Part shown: one piece after another, positions 10,390 to 21,204 of the stretch | How positions within the stretch are numbered: the first letter of the stretch is position 1 | Layout of the letters: the number at the start of each line of letters is the position of its first letter | Assembly (NCBI RefSeq): GCF_963678635.1 | Contig: NC_087064.1 | Span: 41,879,165 to 41,943,164 of the forward strand | Source of the DNA: Symsagittifera roscoffensis | Taxonomy: Eukaryota; Xenacoelomorpha; Acoela; Convolutidae | Direction: 5' to 3' | Length of the DNA: 64,000 nt | Notes under the pieces: model-generated | Seen by the model: only the letters and a program-made list of their open reading frames with translations | What the model was told of the DNA's origin: nothing | Databases searched by the model: none | Made by a program: the position numbers and the translations under genes

Positions 10390-11400
10390 TTATCAGTTAA
10401 AATCTACCCAACTCGATTATAGCACAGATGAAATTGTCAATGTTGGATGTATTCTTAAGATTTTGCACCCCCTAAGGCAGAAGATTTCACTCCTCAGAAG
10501 GGCAAAACTTAATTTTGCTCTTGTAGAGTTTATTGTGTCCGAGTATGATTCGTTCCATTTTTCGCTTAAATTCTCTGCTAGTTTCTGGACGGTTTTTGTA
10601 GAGCCTGGTGCTGTTTCTCCGGGTTAGTGGAACAAAGCTGCTGTGTTCCACTTCCAGAAATCGTGGTTGGTGTTTTATTGTTTTGGCACCCTCATGATTT
10701 TTGTAGGCATCAGATATAGCTATAGGGCAGGGTTTAGCACGGGGGATGAAAATTTTTACATCGAAAAGGGTTTGGCTGAATCGGCCTCCCCAGAGTCCAT
10801 TTGCATTGATGTCAAGTCGAGCGTCATCTTCAGAAGTGGTTGTTTTGTTGCGAAAGCTTTCGCCTTCCAACGAGTGAAGTTCCGGCTTCATTTCATCATC
10901 ATGGCATACTTTGTCCAGGAGTGTCGCAAAGGTATTGCGATTTTAATTACGTCTTAGGTGAGTGTATCCACCTTTGGGACAGTGTAGAGAGTGGGTCAGT
11001 CTGAATGGTTGTCCACATGGGCATGTATGTGGAGTGTTTGGTGGTTCCCATCCATATCTCAGATGTAATCTATCTTTGAACTCTGATTTGTTGACCAAAA
11101 ATTGTAGTTTCAGGGCTAGCACGTTTGACTAATTCAATGCTCTTTTCTGTTACGCTAGATTTTTTGCCAGTTTTTTTTTCTAATGAGCAATTTTTCAAAA
11201 TTGTAACCTTTTTGCAGAGTGTAATGTTTCTGTCTCTCAGTTCAGAGTTTCCTTTCCAGCTATTTCTGAATCACTGTTTTCTAACGGTTCACAAATGGCT
11301 CGTGACCACTCATAATTTCTGGAAAAGTCCGTGTTTCGAGGAGGTCTAATCCTCCCATTCTTTGTGCTATTGCAAAAAGGCTAAGATCTTTTTCGGTTAT
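10390..11400 (-). pseudogene. type-2 retroelement C-terminus, copy A
   Basis: The - strand shows, in order, a MGGLDLLETRTFPEIM segment, a zinc-binding remnant (decayed C and H residues followed by LHCPKGGYTH-like sequence near 10970-11020), and an open stretch at 10487-10891 with LEGESF, TTSEDDARLDINANGLWG and TLFDVKIF. The last two have the spacing expected of a PD-(D/E)XK endonuclease (acidic RLDI, then DVK). The same domain with KANGLWGSRF occurs at 32230-32400 in the + strand type-2 element. Only the C-terminal third is present, joined at its 5' end to a Penelope-like fragment. Confidence 0.65.
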
Positions 11401-11636
11401 TTGGATTTTATATAGCCTAGTCGGCTGAGCTTTCAAGATCAAACTATCAGGGCCAACCTTGCTTTTTTTAAATTGTTGGCAATTCAAACTTTCTCGTAGT
11501 TTTTTGTAATAAGTTTCTCTTTTCAAAACACAAAATCCATTACCTTCCTCATAAGATACAGCAAAAAGATCATTTTCTTTCAAATATTTCACCACGCGTG
11601 AAAGTGCACCATCAGTTGTTGTGTCTCTGATGTTCC
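11400..11636 (-). pseudogene. Penelope-like reverse transcriptase N-terminal fragment, copy A
   Basis: Within the open - strand frame 11281-11727, the part RVVKYLKENDLFAVSYEEGN, GFCVLKRETYYKKL and QPTRLYKIQ matches the N-terminal signature of Penelope-like reverse transcriptases (YLK..LLAVPFDKG.GFCVM, then QPARLYGLAKVHK). It runs straight into type-2 element sequence (LSLFAIAQRMGG) with no stop, giving a chimeric frame. The same junction is in copy B. Confidence 0.6.
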
Positions 11637-11914
11637 TTTTTGACACGAGAAAACGACACGAGAAAACATATATTATTCTATACTGTGTTACAAATATAGA
11701 AAGTTTCGTCGAAAGTTGTTTTGTCATTTATTGTGCTGAGTACGCAAGCGGCAATGGCAATATGTATTGCCAGGGAGATTCTCTGCTTAAAAAAACTACT
11801 TGCCCTGGCTTCCTCGGTACACGTGCACAAGTTCTTGCAAAGCTTATTTAAAAATTCTCAGTGCTAGGGCCAGCGGAATCCTGAACTTCAAAAGCTATTA
11901 GTTGAAAAAATATA
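11637..11914 (-). pseudogene. type-1 retroelement extreme C-terminus
   Basis: Reads on the - strand as the C-terminal end of the type-1 protein. It matches 17405-17640, 21260-21500 and the + strand copy at 5014-5205. The best preserved version (21224-21436) reads MCTCTEEARASSFLKQRISL. The segment begins right after the end of copy A and supplies the C-terminus that belongs to the type-1 element of copy B. Confidence 0.6.
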
Positions 11915-11919
11915 TCCAT

Positions 11920-12580
11920 AAATATTGAATATCACTTTTTGTCAAAGTTTTGAATTTCGGACTCGGTGGAGGCCGTTCCGGGTTTACAAACCGATCCTGC
12001 GCTTACTCTACTAGAGACTAGGTAGTCAAATACCGTTACATCCCACAGCAGCTGCCTACCAGCAGCACATGGATCGAGCGTCAAACCTTCTGGTCGCTTC
12101 AGATCTGTCCTGTGGAGGTGTCGTGGCTCTAAAACAGAAAGAATGCGAAAGGAGGCGAGACTTTACTTTATCAGGGCATTCAAAATTTAATGCCTAGAGA
12201 ACCTCTAAGCACGTTTGAGACAAGATAGGCTATGCCATCCATCTTTGGTTACATCTTTTCGCAAACGCTCCTATTTTTTTTAACAAATTTTTGAACCTAG
12301 GCGGAGTCCAATTGCAATTCTATGCTCCTGTTTCGACAAATTGAATCTAAAAATTTTACAGGGTATGACATTTAAACATTGCGATCCGATCTTATTCTGG
12401 TAAGCATTGAACTTTTTTACATCAGTAGATTCTAGTTTCAAAATCATTTGAGAGATTACTTTCTCAAAAATGGGCTCCGTCCAATTTCTTTGGATTTCAA
12501 TTTCCGGAGCTAGTTTACAGTTTGCTGAATCAAACTTAAGTTCTAATGCCTCATTATATGTTCCATCCTCGTGCTCCAAA
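11920..12580 (-). pseudogene. type-1 retroelement C-terminus, copy B
   Basis: Counterpart of 7065-7720. The ORF 12280-12579 differs from copy A at a few residues (for example ESTDVKKFNAYQNKIG). The WDVTVFDYL endonuclease-like segment follows in another frame at about 12000-12080. Confidence 0.6.
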
Positions 12581-13043
12581 TCAAAAATCTCACCTAAAAA
12601 AGCTTTCGCTTTACCCGCTTAATAAGACACATACAAGCCACCTTTGGCTGCCGGGAGAACTGCTAGCAAAAATTGATTATCATACATTTTTACATTTTTA
12701 CCTCACATAAAAAGTTGCAGGAATTCGATCGTGTTCGCAAAAAATATGGGAGTTTCGGCATGCTAAAGCAAGCTTTTAGGAGGTAAAAAGCTTGATGTGA
12801 ATCCAGCTTATCAATAACTTCCCATATATTTTCCAACTATTTTTCCAGCTATTTTCATTTAGCAATTTTTTTTGACAAGATTTGCCTATAGGGGAGCCCA
12901 AGATTACAAGCTCATCCTTGGACTTTTTTTGGATTTAGTTCTTGAAATTGATCTATAACTGTAAAATTCTGCGTACTTGTGGTCTGTCCTAGAACAGAGC
13001 TCAAGTTTTTCGGTGTTTAGGCTTAAACACAGAAAAATGGATA

Positions 13044-13537
13044 GTTAGTCAGGTGGTTGCGAATCGTTATCGAAATAGGATGTTTTAAAAATCATGTTCA
13101 TTGTGTTTCAGATAATATTCTGGTTTTGTTTTAGCATAAATATCAATGGATAGTCCTCTTCGGAACAAATTTTTTCTTGGCCGTCAATGGGCATTTGAGC
13201 GTTTGTTATATCACTTAGAAAGTCAACCTGTGGAAAATGTGCGTCGAAGTTAGACTTCCTCCAACAGCAAAAAGCCCGTGGCTTTTTTTTTGGGTGGCTC
13301 GGGCTCCGGTAAAACAGCTATGCTCACCAAACTATGCTTCAGCAAAGGATAAGACTCGTACGCTCAGAGGCAATATCAACTCAGAAAACGAACACGTGCT
13401 TACCACTTCTGTACATCTCAAAACAAAAAAGTTCTACGGTGAGTGATTTCCTCGATAATAGTGCTGTTCAGCTCTCGAAAAGCCCTTTTCTCTACGAACT
13501 ATCGCATGGAGAAACAAAATTTATTCGTCCATCTGAA
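13044..13537 (+). pseudogene. truncated ANKRD50 5' fragment, copy B
   Basis: Near-identical to copy A: same extent, with 5' flank plus codons 1-131, initiator at 13146, and the same stops at codons 36 (TAG) and 69 (TAA). Walker A coding is intact in sequence but lies after the first stop. Sharing both inactivating stops with copy A shows that the A/B duplication is younger than the decay of the fragment. Confidence 0.9.
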
Positions 13538-15120
13538 ACATAATGTGAATTCAGCTTAACAAAGCTTCCTTGAGCTTTTCCAACTCAGCTATCTTTCATT
13601 TAGCAGTTCTTTTTGACAAGGTTCGTCTATAAGAGAGCCCAAGATTTCAAGTTCATCCTTTAATTTTATTTTTATTTTTAAACATAATTTTTGAAATTGA
13701 CCTGTAATTGTCTTTTATTGCGTACTTAAGGCCTGTCCTAGAAAACAGAGCTCACATTTTTTTGTGTTTAGGCTTAAACCATAATTTTTTTCTGATATCA
13801 GTATTTTTCTAGGTCTCGGAGCACTATCTTGTGGTCGTCGGCTAAGTTTCCATCATCTAAATACCAAGAGTTTACTTGGATTCAAGCTTTTTCACTAGCG
13901 TCTGTATTGTTTCAGCAAAAAGCGGTGGAGCCTCGGGATCACTGTGTTATGTTCTGTTTTCCGCCATAATGAGAGAATTTTTATAAAAAAGATAACTCGT
14001 TTTACCGTAGGCGCAATAAGAAAATTTGTACAACTCCAGAGGGTCCGAATAGTTTCTCTATTAAGCAAAGTAAATGACTGACTAAAAAGATTAAATGAAA
14101 CTGAGCACTTCGTGTTGTCAACACATTCTATCAAATTTTGTCAACACACTCTATCAGTCTATGAAGGAGTAAGCAGCAATTTCAGCTCCATGTTTAGTAC
14201 CACATGCTAATTGAAAACTTCCAAAAAAAATTGTCGCTCTGCGAGAGCCTTCCTTCCTGTGCATTTAGACGCGCTGCATTTGAGCGTTTTGCCGATGGCA
14301 ATCGGTCACAAACCTCCGTCTATTTTAACGAGGGCAATAAATTTTGCACTAAAAAAGAAAGGTCTTAGCTGTCCGGTACCTTCACCTATAAGATTTCGGA
14401 GCTTAGTAAGCGATTTTAGGAAAATGAGCCCCGCCTTGCCGTTTGACTTACTCATAAGGTTTTTAAAATTTTGGGGAACAATTTTTTTCGGACAGGCTCT
14501 GGAACCATTTGAAAAGACATTAATGCTTTCTACACCTGGAACTCAGTTACGGAAAAACTATCGTTGTTTTCCATAATTGAGGCATTTATTTCATTTTTTC
14601 TTTTTGGGTGATTAGATACCAATTTAATTCGTAACTTGCAATCAAAAAAGGTGCAATTTTATCATCTGAAGCAGCCAGCCTTATTCCTCCTTTTTTATTT
14701 GCTCATCGAGCTTGCTGCTGATTAGCTTTGTTCTCTACTCGAGATCTGTCTGGGGCGGGCTTGAGCTTTGAGTGAGTGTTTTTAGCAGTGTCAGTGAAAG
14801 AAATTTGGCTCTAACTTTTTTTCATTAAAAAGCTTATAGCTGTCGCTTGTTTTGCGATCTCTTCTCTTGGGTTGTTTAAGAAAAAACAGGAAATACGTCA
14901 GAGAAACCAGCAAAAAATCAACATTTTCTACATTGTAGAAAATATCTCTCGTTTTATCCGAAAGATTTTCTGCCAGAAGAACACACGCGAGACCTTAGGT
15001 TCTCTCTTCAACACTCGGACATTAGAAATGGCTGTTTTTACTAAAATATCTTGCACGAAATCAGTACCAAATCAAGCATTACTGACAGATTTCCTCTTAA
15101 TACACGTAGAATATTGAAAC
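13538..15120 (-). pseudogene. type-1 reverse transcriptase, N-terminal to palm, copy B
   Basis: Counterpart of 8703-10310. The palm segment is at 13860-14134 (MIECVDNTKCS, then a short deletion compared with copy A), the fingers part at about 14380-14570 and the N-terminal part to about 15120. The + strand frames 14211-14576 and 14872-15117 are antisense shadows of this sequence. Confidence 0.65.
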
Positions 15121-15199
15121 CATTGGATCTTTCTAGAGTCGCTAAGAATTACCTTTACACAATTGATATGGTTTCATTTAGATCCACAATCACATGTTT

Positions 15200-16190
15200 A
15201 ATTATCAGTTAAAATCTACCCAACTCGATTATAGCACAGATGAAATTGTCAATGTTGGATGTATTCTTAAGATTTTGCACCCCCTAAGGCAGAAGATTTC
15301 ACTCCTCAGAAGGGCAAAACTTAATTTTGCTCTTGTAGAGTTTATTGTGTCCGAGTATGATTCGTTCCATTTTTCGCTTAAATTCTCTGCTAGTTTCTGG
15401 ACGGTTTTTGTAGAGCCTGGTGCTGTTTCTCCGGGTTAGTGGAACAAAGCTGCTGTGTTCCACTTCCAGAAATCGTGGTTGGTGTTTTATTGTTTTGACA
15501 CCCTCAAGATTTTTGTAGGCATCAGATATAGCTATAGGGCAGGGTTTAGCACGGGGGATGAAAATTTTTACATCGAAAAGGGTTTGGGTGAATCGGCCTC
15601 CCCAGAGTCCATTTGCATTGATGTCAAGTCGAGCGTCATCTTCAGAAGTGGTTGTTTTGTTGCGAAAGCTTTCGCCTTCCAACGAGTGAAGTTCCGGCTT
15701 CATTTCATCATCATGGCATACTTTGTCCAGGAGTGTCGCAAAGGTATTGCGATTTTAATTACGTCTTAGGTGAGTGTATCCACCTTTGGGACAGTGTAGA
15801 GAGTGGGTCAGTCTGAATGGTTGTCCACATGGGCATGTATGTGGAGTGTTTGGTGGTTCCCATCCATATCTCAGATGTAATCTATCTTTGAACTCTGATT
15901 TGTTGACCAAAAATTGTATTTTCAGGGCTAGCACGTTTGACTAATTCAATGCTCTTTTCTGTTACGCTAGATTTTTTGCCAGTTTTTTTTTCTAATGAGC
16001 AATTTTTCAAAATTGTAACCTTTTTGCAGAGTGTAATGTTTCTGTCTCTCAGTTCAGAGTTTCCTTTCCAGCTATTTCTGAATCACTGTTTTCTAACGGT
16101 TCACAAATGGCTCGTGACCACTCATAATTTCTGGAAAAGTCCGTGTTTCGAGGAGGTCTAATCCTCCCATTCTTTGTGCTATTGCAAAAA
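15200..16190 (-). pseudogene. type-2 retroelement C-terminus, copy B
   Basis: Counterpart of 10390-11400. The endonuclease-like frame is 15299-15703 (EDDARLDINANGLWG, TLFDVKIF) and nearly identical to copy A. Upstream on the - strand the MGGLDLLETRTFPEIM segment is retained at 16093-16190. Confidence 0.65.
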
Positions 16191-16800
16191 GGCTAAGATC
16201 TTTTTCGGTTATTTGGATTTTATATAGCCTAGTCGGCTGAGCTTTCAAGATCAAACTATCAGGGCCAACCTTGCTTTTTTTAAATTGTTGGCAATTCAAA
16301 CTTTCTCGTAGTTTTTTGTAATAAGATTCTCTTTTCAAAACACAAAATCCATTACCTTCCTCATAAGATACAGCAAAAAGATCAATTTCTTTCAAATATT
16401 TCACCACGCGTGTAAGTGCACAATCAGTTGGTGTTTCTCTGATGTTCCTTTCGTATCATTTTGCCGAGGCTCTATTTCACATCGTTTTTCTCCCTCTATT
16501 CTTTTTACACGCAGGTTTTTTATAAGTTTTCATTATCGGCTAGGAATTGAATTTCATTAAATTTATCCTTAACCGGACGTTTTGGACCATACGAATAAAA
16601 ATCTTCAACAAAAATTGGCAGTTTATTATCAACTAACGCTTTTATGGAAGTGTCAGTCTTCCATATTCGTTTGTCCTGGAAATTTGACAATATAGCAATT
16701 AAGCGTTCACTTTGTTTTTTTGTTTGTTACTTTGATTGTGCTGAATTTTTTGACGTAAATTGAAAACTACTAATGACATCATTTTTTATCTTTTTTTTGA
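16190..16800 (-). pseudogene. Penelope-like reverse transcriptase N-terminal fragment, copy B and beyond
   Basis: Longer than the copy A version. Beyond the duplicated part (to about 16450), the - strand continues with WKTDTSIKALVDNKLPIFVE and YGPKRPVKDKFNEIQFLAD, typical of the region just N-terminal to the Penelope-like reverse transcriptase core (GPKHPVRDKFNEVHFLAD). At its 3' side it is fused in frame to the type-2 C-terminus. So this Penelope fragment was the original host of the fusion, and copy A carries only the part inside the duplicated block. Confidence 0.6.
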
Positions 16801-16929
16801 TAAATTGATGTATATTTTCATGAATATTTTTTTTTCATTAGCTGAAACAAATTAGCTTCCGATTTTCTCACTTTGACAGTAATCTTTTCTCAAAATTTAT
16901 CACAGCTTGCTTAGAGAAAATATCAGTTT

Positions 16930-17405
16930 TTGGAACACTGAACTTGAGGAAGAATCAGATGGTTGGGGATCAAGCCAACCAGATTGAGAAAACGAAGACC
17001 TGCACAGAAAAAACCGGAGTTGAAAGTGACTCAACGTGACTGACTTGATTTAAGGCTACGGGCCTATCATATACCTTTATAAAGCTGCGCTTTTGTTCCC
17101 TTGGCTCTACAAACAAAAATTTTCTTCGAATTCAGTTTTATCACTGAAAGTTCAGATTACACAGGTAGTTTTCGCAACCTGTATTGGGAGGGAGATTCTC
17201 TGCTTATCTAATCAGAAGGTCAAAATTATCATAGTAACCGAGGTTACAGTCAGGAGTTCCTCATCACATTATCCAGTTCAAATCCTCGGAGTTTTCTAGT
17301 GAAGGAAATGATAATGATATAAGGGAGATGAGAAGTGCTGATGTATTTGAATTTAAACTCCATACAGGTTACGTTTCGTCAATAAGTACACGCAACTCGG
17401 CACAA
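16930..17405 (-). repeat. 3' tail of type-1 retroelement, inverted copy
   Basis: Reverse-complement match to 5205-5600 (CAACCAGATTG, AACCGGAGTTGAAAG, AGCTGCGCTTTTG, and GTAACCGAGGTTAC). A short piece of C-terminal coding sequence (CAGGTAGTTTTCGCAACCTG and GGGAGATTCTCTGCTT, about 17160-17210) lies inside it. It adjoins the type-1 C-terminus of copy C. Confidence 0.55.
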
Positions 17406-18600
17406 GGAAACATATATTATTATGTATTGTGTTGAAAAGATAAAAAATTTCGTCGAAAGTTGTTTTGTCATTTATTGTGTTGAGTACGCACAGGTAATTT
17501 GCAATCTGTATTGCCAGGGATATTCTCTGCTTAAGAAAACTACTTGCCCTGGCTTTCTCGGTTCACAAGCACATTTTCTCACAAAACTTATAAGAAAAAT
17601 CTCAGTGCTAAGGCCAGCGGCACCCTGAATTTTAAAAACTATTGGATGATAAAAAAAACTAAATCTCTATATTTGTCAGATTTTCGATCTTTCGCTTTGA
17701 CCGCGGCCGTTTTGGTGTTACAAACCAAGCCTGCGCTTATTCTACTAGGGAATAGGTAGTCAAATACCGTTACATCCCACAGCAGCTGCCTACCAACAGC
17801 ACAATGGACGAGCGTCAAATCTTCTGGTCGCTTCAGATCTGTCCTGTGGACGTGTCGTGGCTCTAAAACAGAAGTAATGTGAGTAGAGGCGAGACCTTGC
17901 TTTATCATGGCATTCAAAGTTGAATGCCTAGAGAAACTCTATGCAATTTTGAGACAAGTTAGGCCACGCCATTCATCTTTGGTTACATCTTTTCCCAATT
18001 GCACCTATACTTTTTTTTTTTACAAATTTTTGAACCTAGGCGGAGTCCAATTGCAATTCTAAGCTGCTGGTTTGACAAATTTAATCTGAAAATTTTACAG
18101 GGTATGACATTTAACCATTGCCATCCGAGCTTATTCTGGTAAGCCTTGAACCTTTTTACATCAGTAGTTTCTAGTTTCAAAATCATTTGAGAGATTTCTC
18201 TCATTTGAGAGATGGGCTCCGTCCAATTTTTTTGCATTTTGTTATCCGAAGCTACTTTACAGTTTGCTGAATCAAACTTAAGTTCTAATGCCTCATTATA
18301 TGTTCCATCCTCGTGCTCCAAATCAAAAATCTCACCTAAGGTAGCTTTCGCTTTACCCGCTTAATAAGAGGGTAAAGATAATAGGCGAGCGGAAGACACA
18401 TCCAAGCCACCTTTGGCTGCCGGGAGAACTGCTAGCAAAAAATGATTATCATACATTTTTACATTTTTACCTCACATTAAAAGTTTCAGGAGTTCGATCG
18501 TATTTTGGCAAAAAAATTTCAAAAAAACCAAAAACTTGTACGCAAAGTATATAGGAGTTTCGGCATGCTAAAGCAAGCTTTTAGGAGGTAAAAAGCTTGA
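17405..18600 (-). pseudogene. type-1 retroelement C-terminal half, copy C
   Basis: On the - strand this holds the thumb-distal segment (17983-18321: KAYQNKLGWQWLNVIPC, LRIAIGLRLGSKIC), the endonuclease-like domain (17639-17917: HRTDLKRPEDLTL, GRQLLWDVTVFDYL) and the C-terminal end (17405-17628). Each is open in a different frame. This is the clearest copy of the WDVTV domain in the window. The palindrome CTTTACCCGCTTA..TAAGAGGGTAAAG is at about 18350-18376. Confidence 0.65.
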
Positions 18601-18840
18601 TGTGAATCCAGCTTATCAATAACTCCCCAAATTTTTTCCAACAATTTTTCCAGCTATTTTCATTTAGCAGTTTTTTTTTACAATATTTGCCTATAGGGGA
18701 GCCCAAGATTACAAGCTCATCCTTGGATTTTTTTTTGGATTTAGTTTTTGAAATTGATCTATAACTGTTATATTCTGCGTACTTGTGGTCTGTCCTAGAA
18801 CAGAGCTCAAGTTTATCGGTGAACAAACACAGAAAAAGGG
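18600..18840 (-). repeat. type-1 element segment, left flank of captured fragment (copy C)
   Basis: Homologous to 7965-8208 (copy A left flank) and, more distantly, to 19567-19800 on the other side of the captured ANKRD50 material. On the - strand it reads LELCSRTDHKYAEYNSY and ELVILGSPIGKYC within 18581-18826. Confidence 0.65.
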
Positions 18841-18841
18841 A

Positions 18842-18895
18842 AAATTAGTCAGCTGGTTGCGAATCATTATCGAAATACGATGTCTTGAAAACCAC
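18842..18895 (+). pseudogene. displaced ANKRD50 5'-flank piece, copy C
   Basis: About 50 bases (TTAGTCAGCTGGTTGCGAAT and following) match 33228-33280, the non-coding stretch just upstream of the ANKRD50 start. In this copy a Penelope-like fragment separates it from the exon part (19252-19566), so the local order differs from that at the intact gene. Confidence 0.65.
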
Positions 18896-19235
18896 CTTTT
18901 TCTGACATCCAGGGCAGACTTCCTTAATTTCCTCATTTAGCGCAGTCAATTTCGGTACTTATTTCAATAATGCATATTCGTATTCTATGAGCCACAATTT
19001 GGCCAGTATCACTGCAGGGGAGGGGCCCCTTGTTAAACCATCTTTTTGTACATACAAACAAACCATAGCATTTAAAGTGTACCTTACTGACTGCCAAATT
19101 CAGCAGTTTTTTCATAGTTTTGCGAGATGTTTCCCTATGGTTGAATTGCTCATATAGTCTCCTCAGGGCTATTTCAACAGCTTCCTTGAGCGGGACATTA
19201 GTGTTCAAACTCTTTTCATCATGGGAGATTATATT
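18896..19235 (-). pseudogene. Penelope-like reverse transcriptase fragment inside copy C
   Basis: The open frame 18933-19208 reads NTNVPLKEAVEIALRRLYEQ, MKKLLNLAVSKVHFKCYGLF, CSDTGQIVAHRIR: the stretch of a Penelope-like reverse transcriptase leading to the motif B region, whose usual AMGSPLGP is replaced by PCSDTGQ in these copies. It matches 32905-33160 (just upstream of the intact ANKRD50) and joins in sequence logic to the PHD finger segment of 29100-29250. Confidence 0.6.
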
Positions 19236-19251
19236 TATCAGAACAATTAGG

Positions 19252-19566
19252 CAACCTGTGGAAAATGTGCGTCAAAGTTGAACTTCCGCCAACAGCAAAA
19301 AGCCCTTGGTTTTTATTTTGGGTGGATCGGGATCCAATAAAACAGCTTTTCTCACCGAAACATGCTTCAGCAAAGGACAAGACTCGTACGCTCAGAGGCG
19401 ATATCAACTAAGAAAACGAACACGTGCATACCACATCTGTATATCCCAAAACAAAAAAAGTTTAACGGTGAGTGATTTCCTCGATAAAAGTGCTAATCAG
19501 CTCTCCAAAAACCCTTTTCTCTCCAAATTATCGCATGGAGAAACAAAATTTATCCGTCCATCTGAA
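19252..19566 (+). pseudogene. truncated ANKRD50 5' fragment, copy C
   Basis: Covers codons about 27-131 of ANKRD50; the initiator and the first 26 codons are missing. Codon 36 is TGA, whereas copies A and B have TAG there. The Walker A motif has changed from GGSGSGKT to GGSGSNKT, removing the glycine before the catalytic lysine. The right breakpoint after the Glu131 codon is the same as in A, B and D. Confidence 0.88.
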
Positions 19567-21170
19567 ACAAAATAAGAATCCAGCTTAACAAAGCTTCCAA
19601 AATCTTTTCCAACTTAGCTATTTTTCAATTAGCAGTTCTTTTTGACAAGGTTCGCCTATAAGGGAGCCCAAGATTTCAAGCTAACCCTTGGATTTTATTT
19701 TTATTTTTTAACAGAATTTTTGAAGTTGACCTATAATTGTATTGTACTGCGTACTTGTGGTCTGTCCTAGAAAACAGAGCTCACATTTTTCTGCGTTTAG
19801 GCTTAACCCATAGTTTTTTTCTGATTTCAGTATTTTTTAAGGTCTCGGAGCACTATCTTGTAGTTGTCGGCTAGGTTTCCATCACCTAAATACCAAACAA
19901 TTATTTTAGATCCAAGCTTTTTAACTAGTGTCTGTATTGTTTCAGCAAAAAAAGAGTTGTAGCATCGCGATCACCGTGTTATGTTCTGTTTTCTGCCATA
20001 ATGATGGAATTTTGTAAGAAAGTTAACTCGGTTTACCGTAGGCGCAATGAGTATATTTGTACAACTCCAGAGGGTCCGAAAAAACGTGATTCAGCATAGT
20101 TTCTCTATTAAAGGAAGTAAATGACTTAATAAAAACCGAGCACTTTGGGTTGTCAACACACTCTATCAAACTTGTGAAGGAAAGTGCAGCAATTTCAGCT
20201 CAACGTTTAATACCACATGCTTTTTGAAAACTTCCAAAAAAAATTGTCGCTCTGCGAGAGCCTTGCTTCCTGCGCATGTACACGCGCTGCATCTGAGCGT
20301 TGTGCCGATGGCAATTGGTCGCAAACCTCCGTCTATTTTGTTGTCGCAAAGTCTTAGCTGTTCGGGTACTTTACCTTCACCTATAAGATTAAGGAGCTTA
20401 GTAAGCGGTTTTAGGAAAATGAGCTCCGCATTGCCGTTTGACTTAATAATAAGCTCTTAAATAACTAGGGGAACAATCTTGTCCGGGCCGGCTCTGGAAC
20501 CATTTGGAAAAGACATTTTTGCGTTGTACAACTCGAACTCATTTACGAAAAACCACGACGTTTTCCTTGATTGGGGCATTTGTTTCAGCTCTTTTCGGGT
20601 GTTTAGATTTCAATTTTTTATAATTATGAATCGAAAAAGGTTTGATCTTATCATCTGAAGCAACCAGCTTTATTCCTTCTTTTAAATTTGCTCATCGAGC
20701 TTGCTGCTGATTAGCTTTATTCTCTGCTCGAGATCTGCCTGAGGTGGGCTTGAGCCTTGTATGAGGGGCTTAGGCAGTGGAACAATGTTGGCTCTAATTT
20801 TTTTGTTTATTAGAGAGCCTATAGCTGTCGCTTGTTTTGCGACCTCTTCTCTTGGGTTGTTAAAGAAAAAACAAGAAAGACGTCAGAGAAACCAGCGAAA
20901 AAGCAACATTTCCTACACTGTAGAAAATATCTTTCATTTATGTGAAGGACTTTTTGCCAGGAGAACACGCGAGACCTTAGGTACTCTCTTGAACACTCGG
21001 ACATTAGAAATGGCTGTACTTACTAAATTACCTTGCAAGAAATCACTAGCATTTCATGCATTTCAACAGAATTCACATATTTCCTCTTAACACACATAGG
21101 ACATTGAAACATTGGATCTTTCTAGAGTCGCTAAGAGTTACCATTACACAATTGATATAATACCAGCTAG
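19567..21170 (-). pseudogene. type-1 reverse transcriptase, N-terminal to palm, copy C
   Basis: Decayed - strand sequence in the usual order: N-terminal segment at 20819-21004 (LSECSREYLRSRVFSW), fingers around 20380-20540, palm down to the LADDYKIVL-like region near 19840-19900. The + frame 20761-21090 is antisense to it. Multiple frameshifts. Confidence 0.6.
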
Positions 21171-21204
21171 AAAAATAATCACATCGTATCCAATTTAAAA
21201 TTAC

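Larger units (their letters stand above)
7056..11636. repeat. segmental duplication, composite copy A
   Basis: A 4.6-kb mosaic block repeated almost base for base at about 11915-16450 (copy B). It consists, left to right, of the C-terminal end of a type-1 reverse transcriptase (-), a captured ANKRD50 fragment (+), the rest of the type-1 reverse transcriptase (-), the C-terminus of a type-2 element (-) and an N-terminal piece of a Penelope-like element (-). The left boundary is at ATATTGAATATCACTTTTTG and the right boundary at CTCTGATGTTCCTTT. Copies A and B share both stop codons in the ANKRD50 fragment, so they duplicated after it had decayed. Confidence 0.85.
11915..16450. repeat. segmental duplication, composite copy B
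   Basis: Second copy of the 4.6-kb mosaic described at 7056-11636, with the same order of parts and only scattered differences, including a 27-bp deletion at the palindrome near 12618, a short deletion in the palm segment near 14047, and single-base indels. The left edge is ATATTGAATATCACTTTTTG at about 11918 and the right edge CTCTGATGTTCCTTT at about 16450. Confidence 0.85.
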
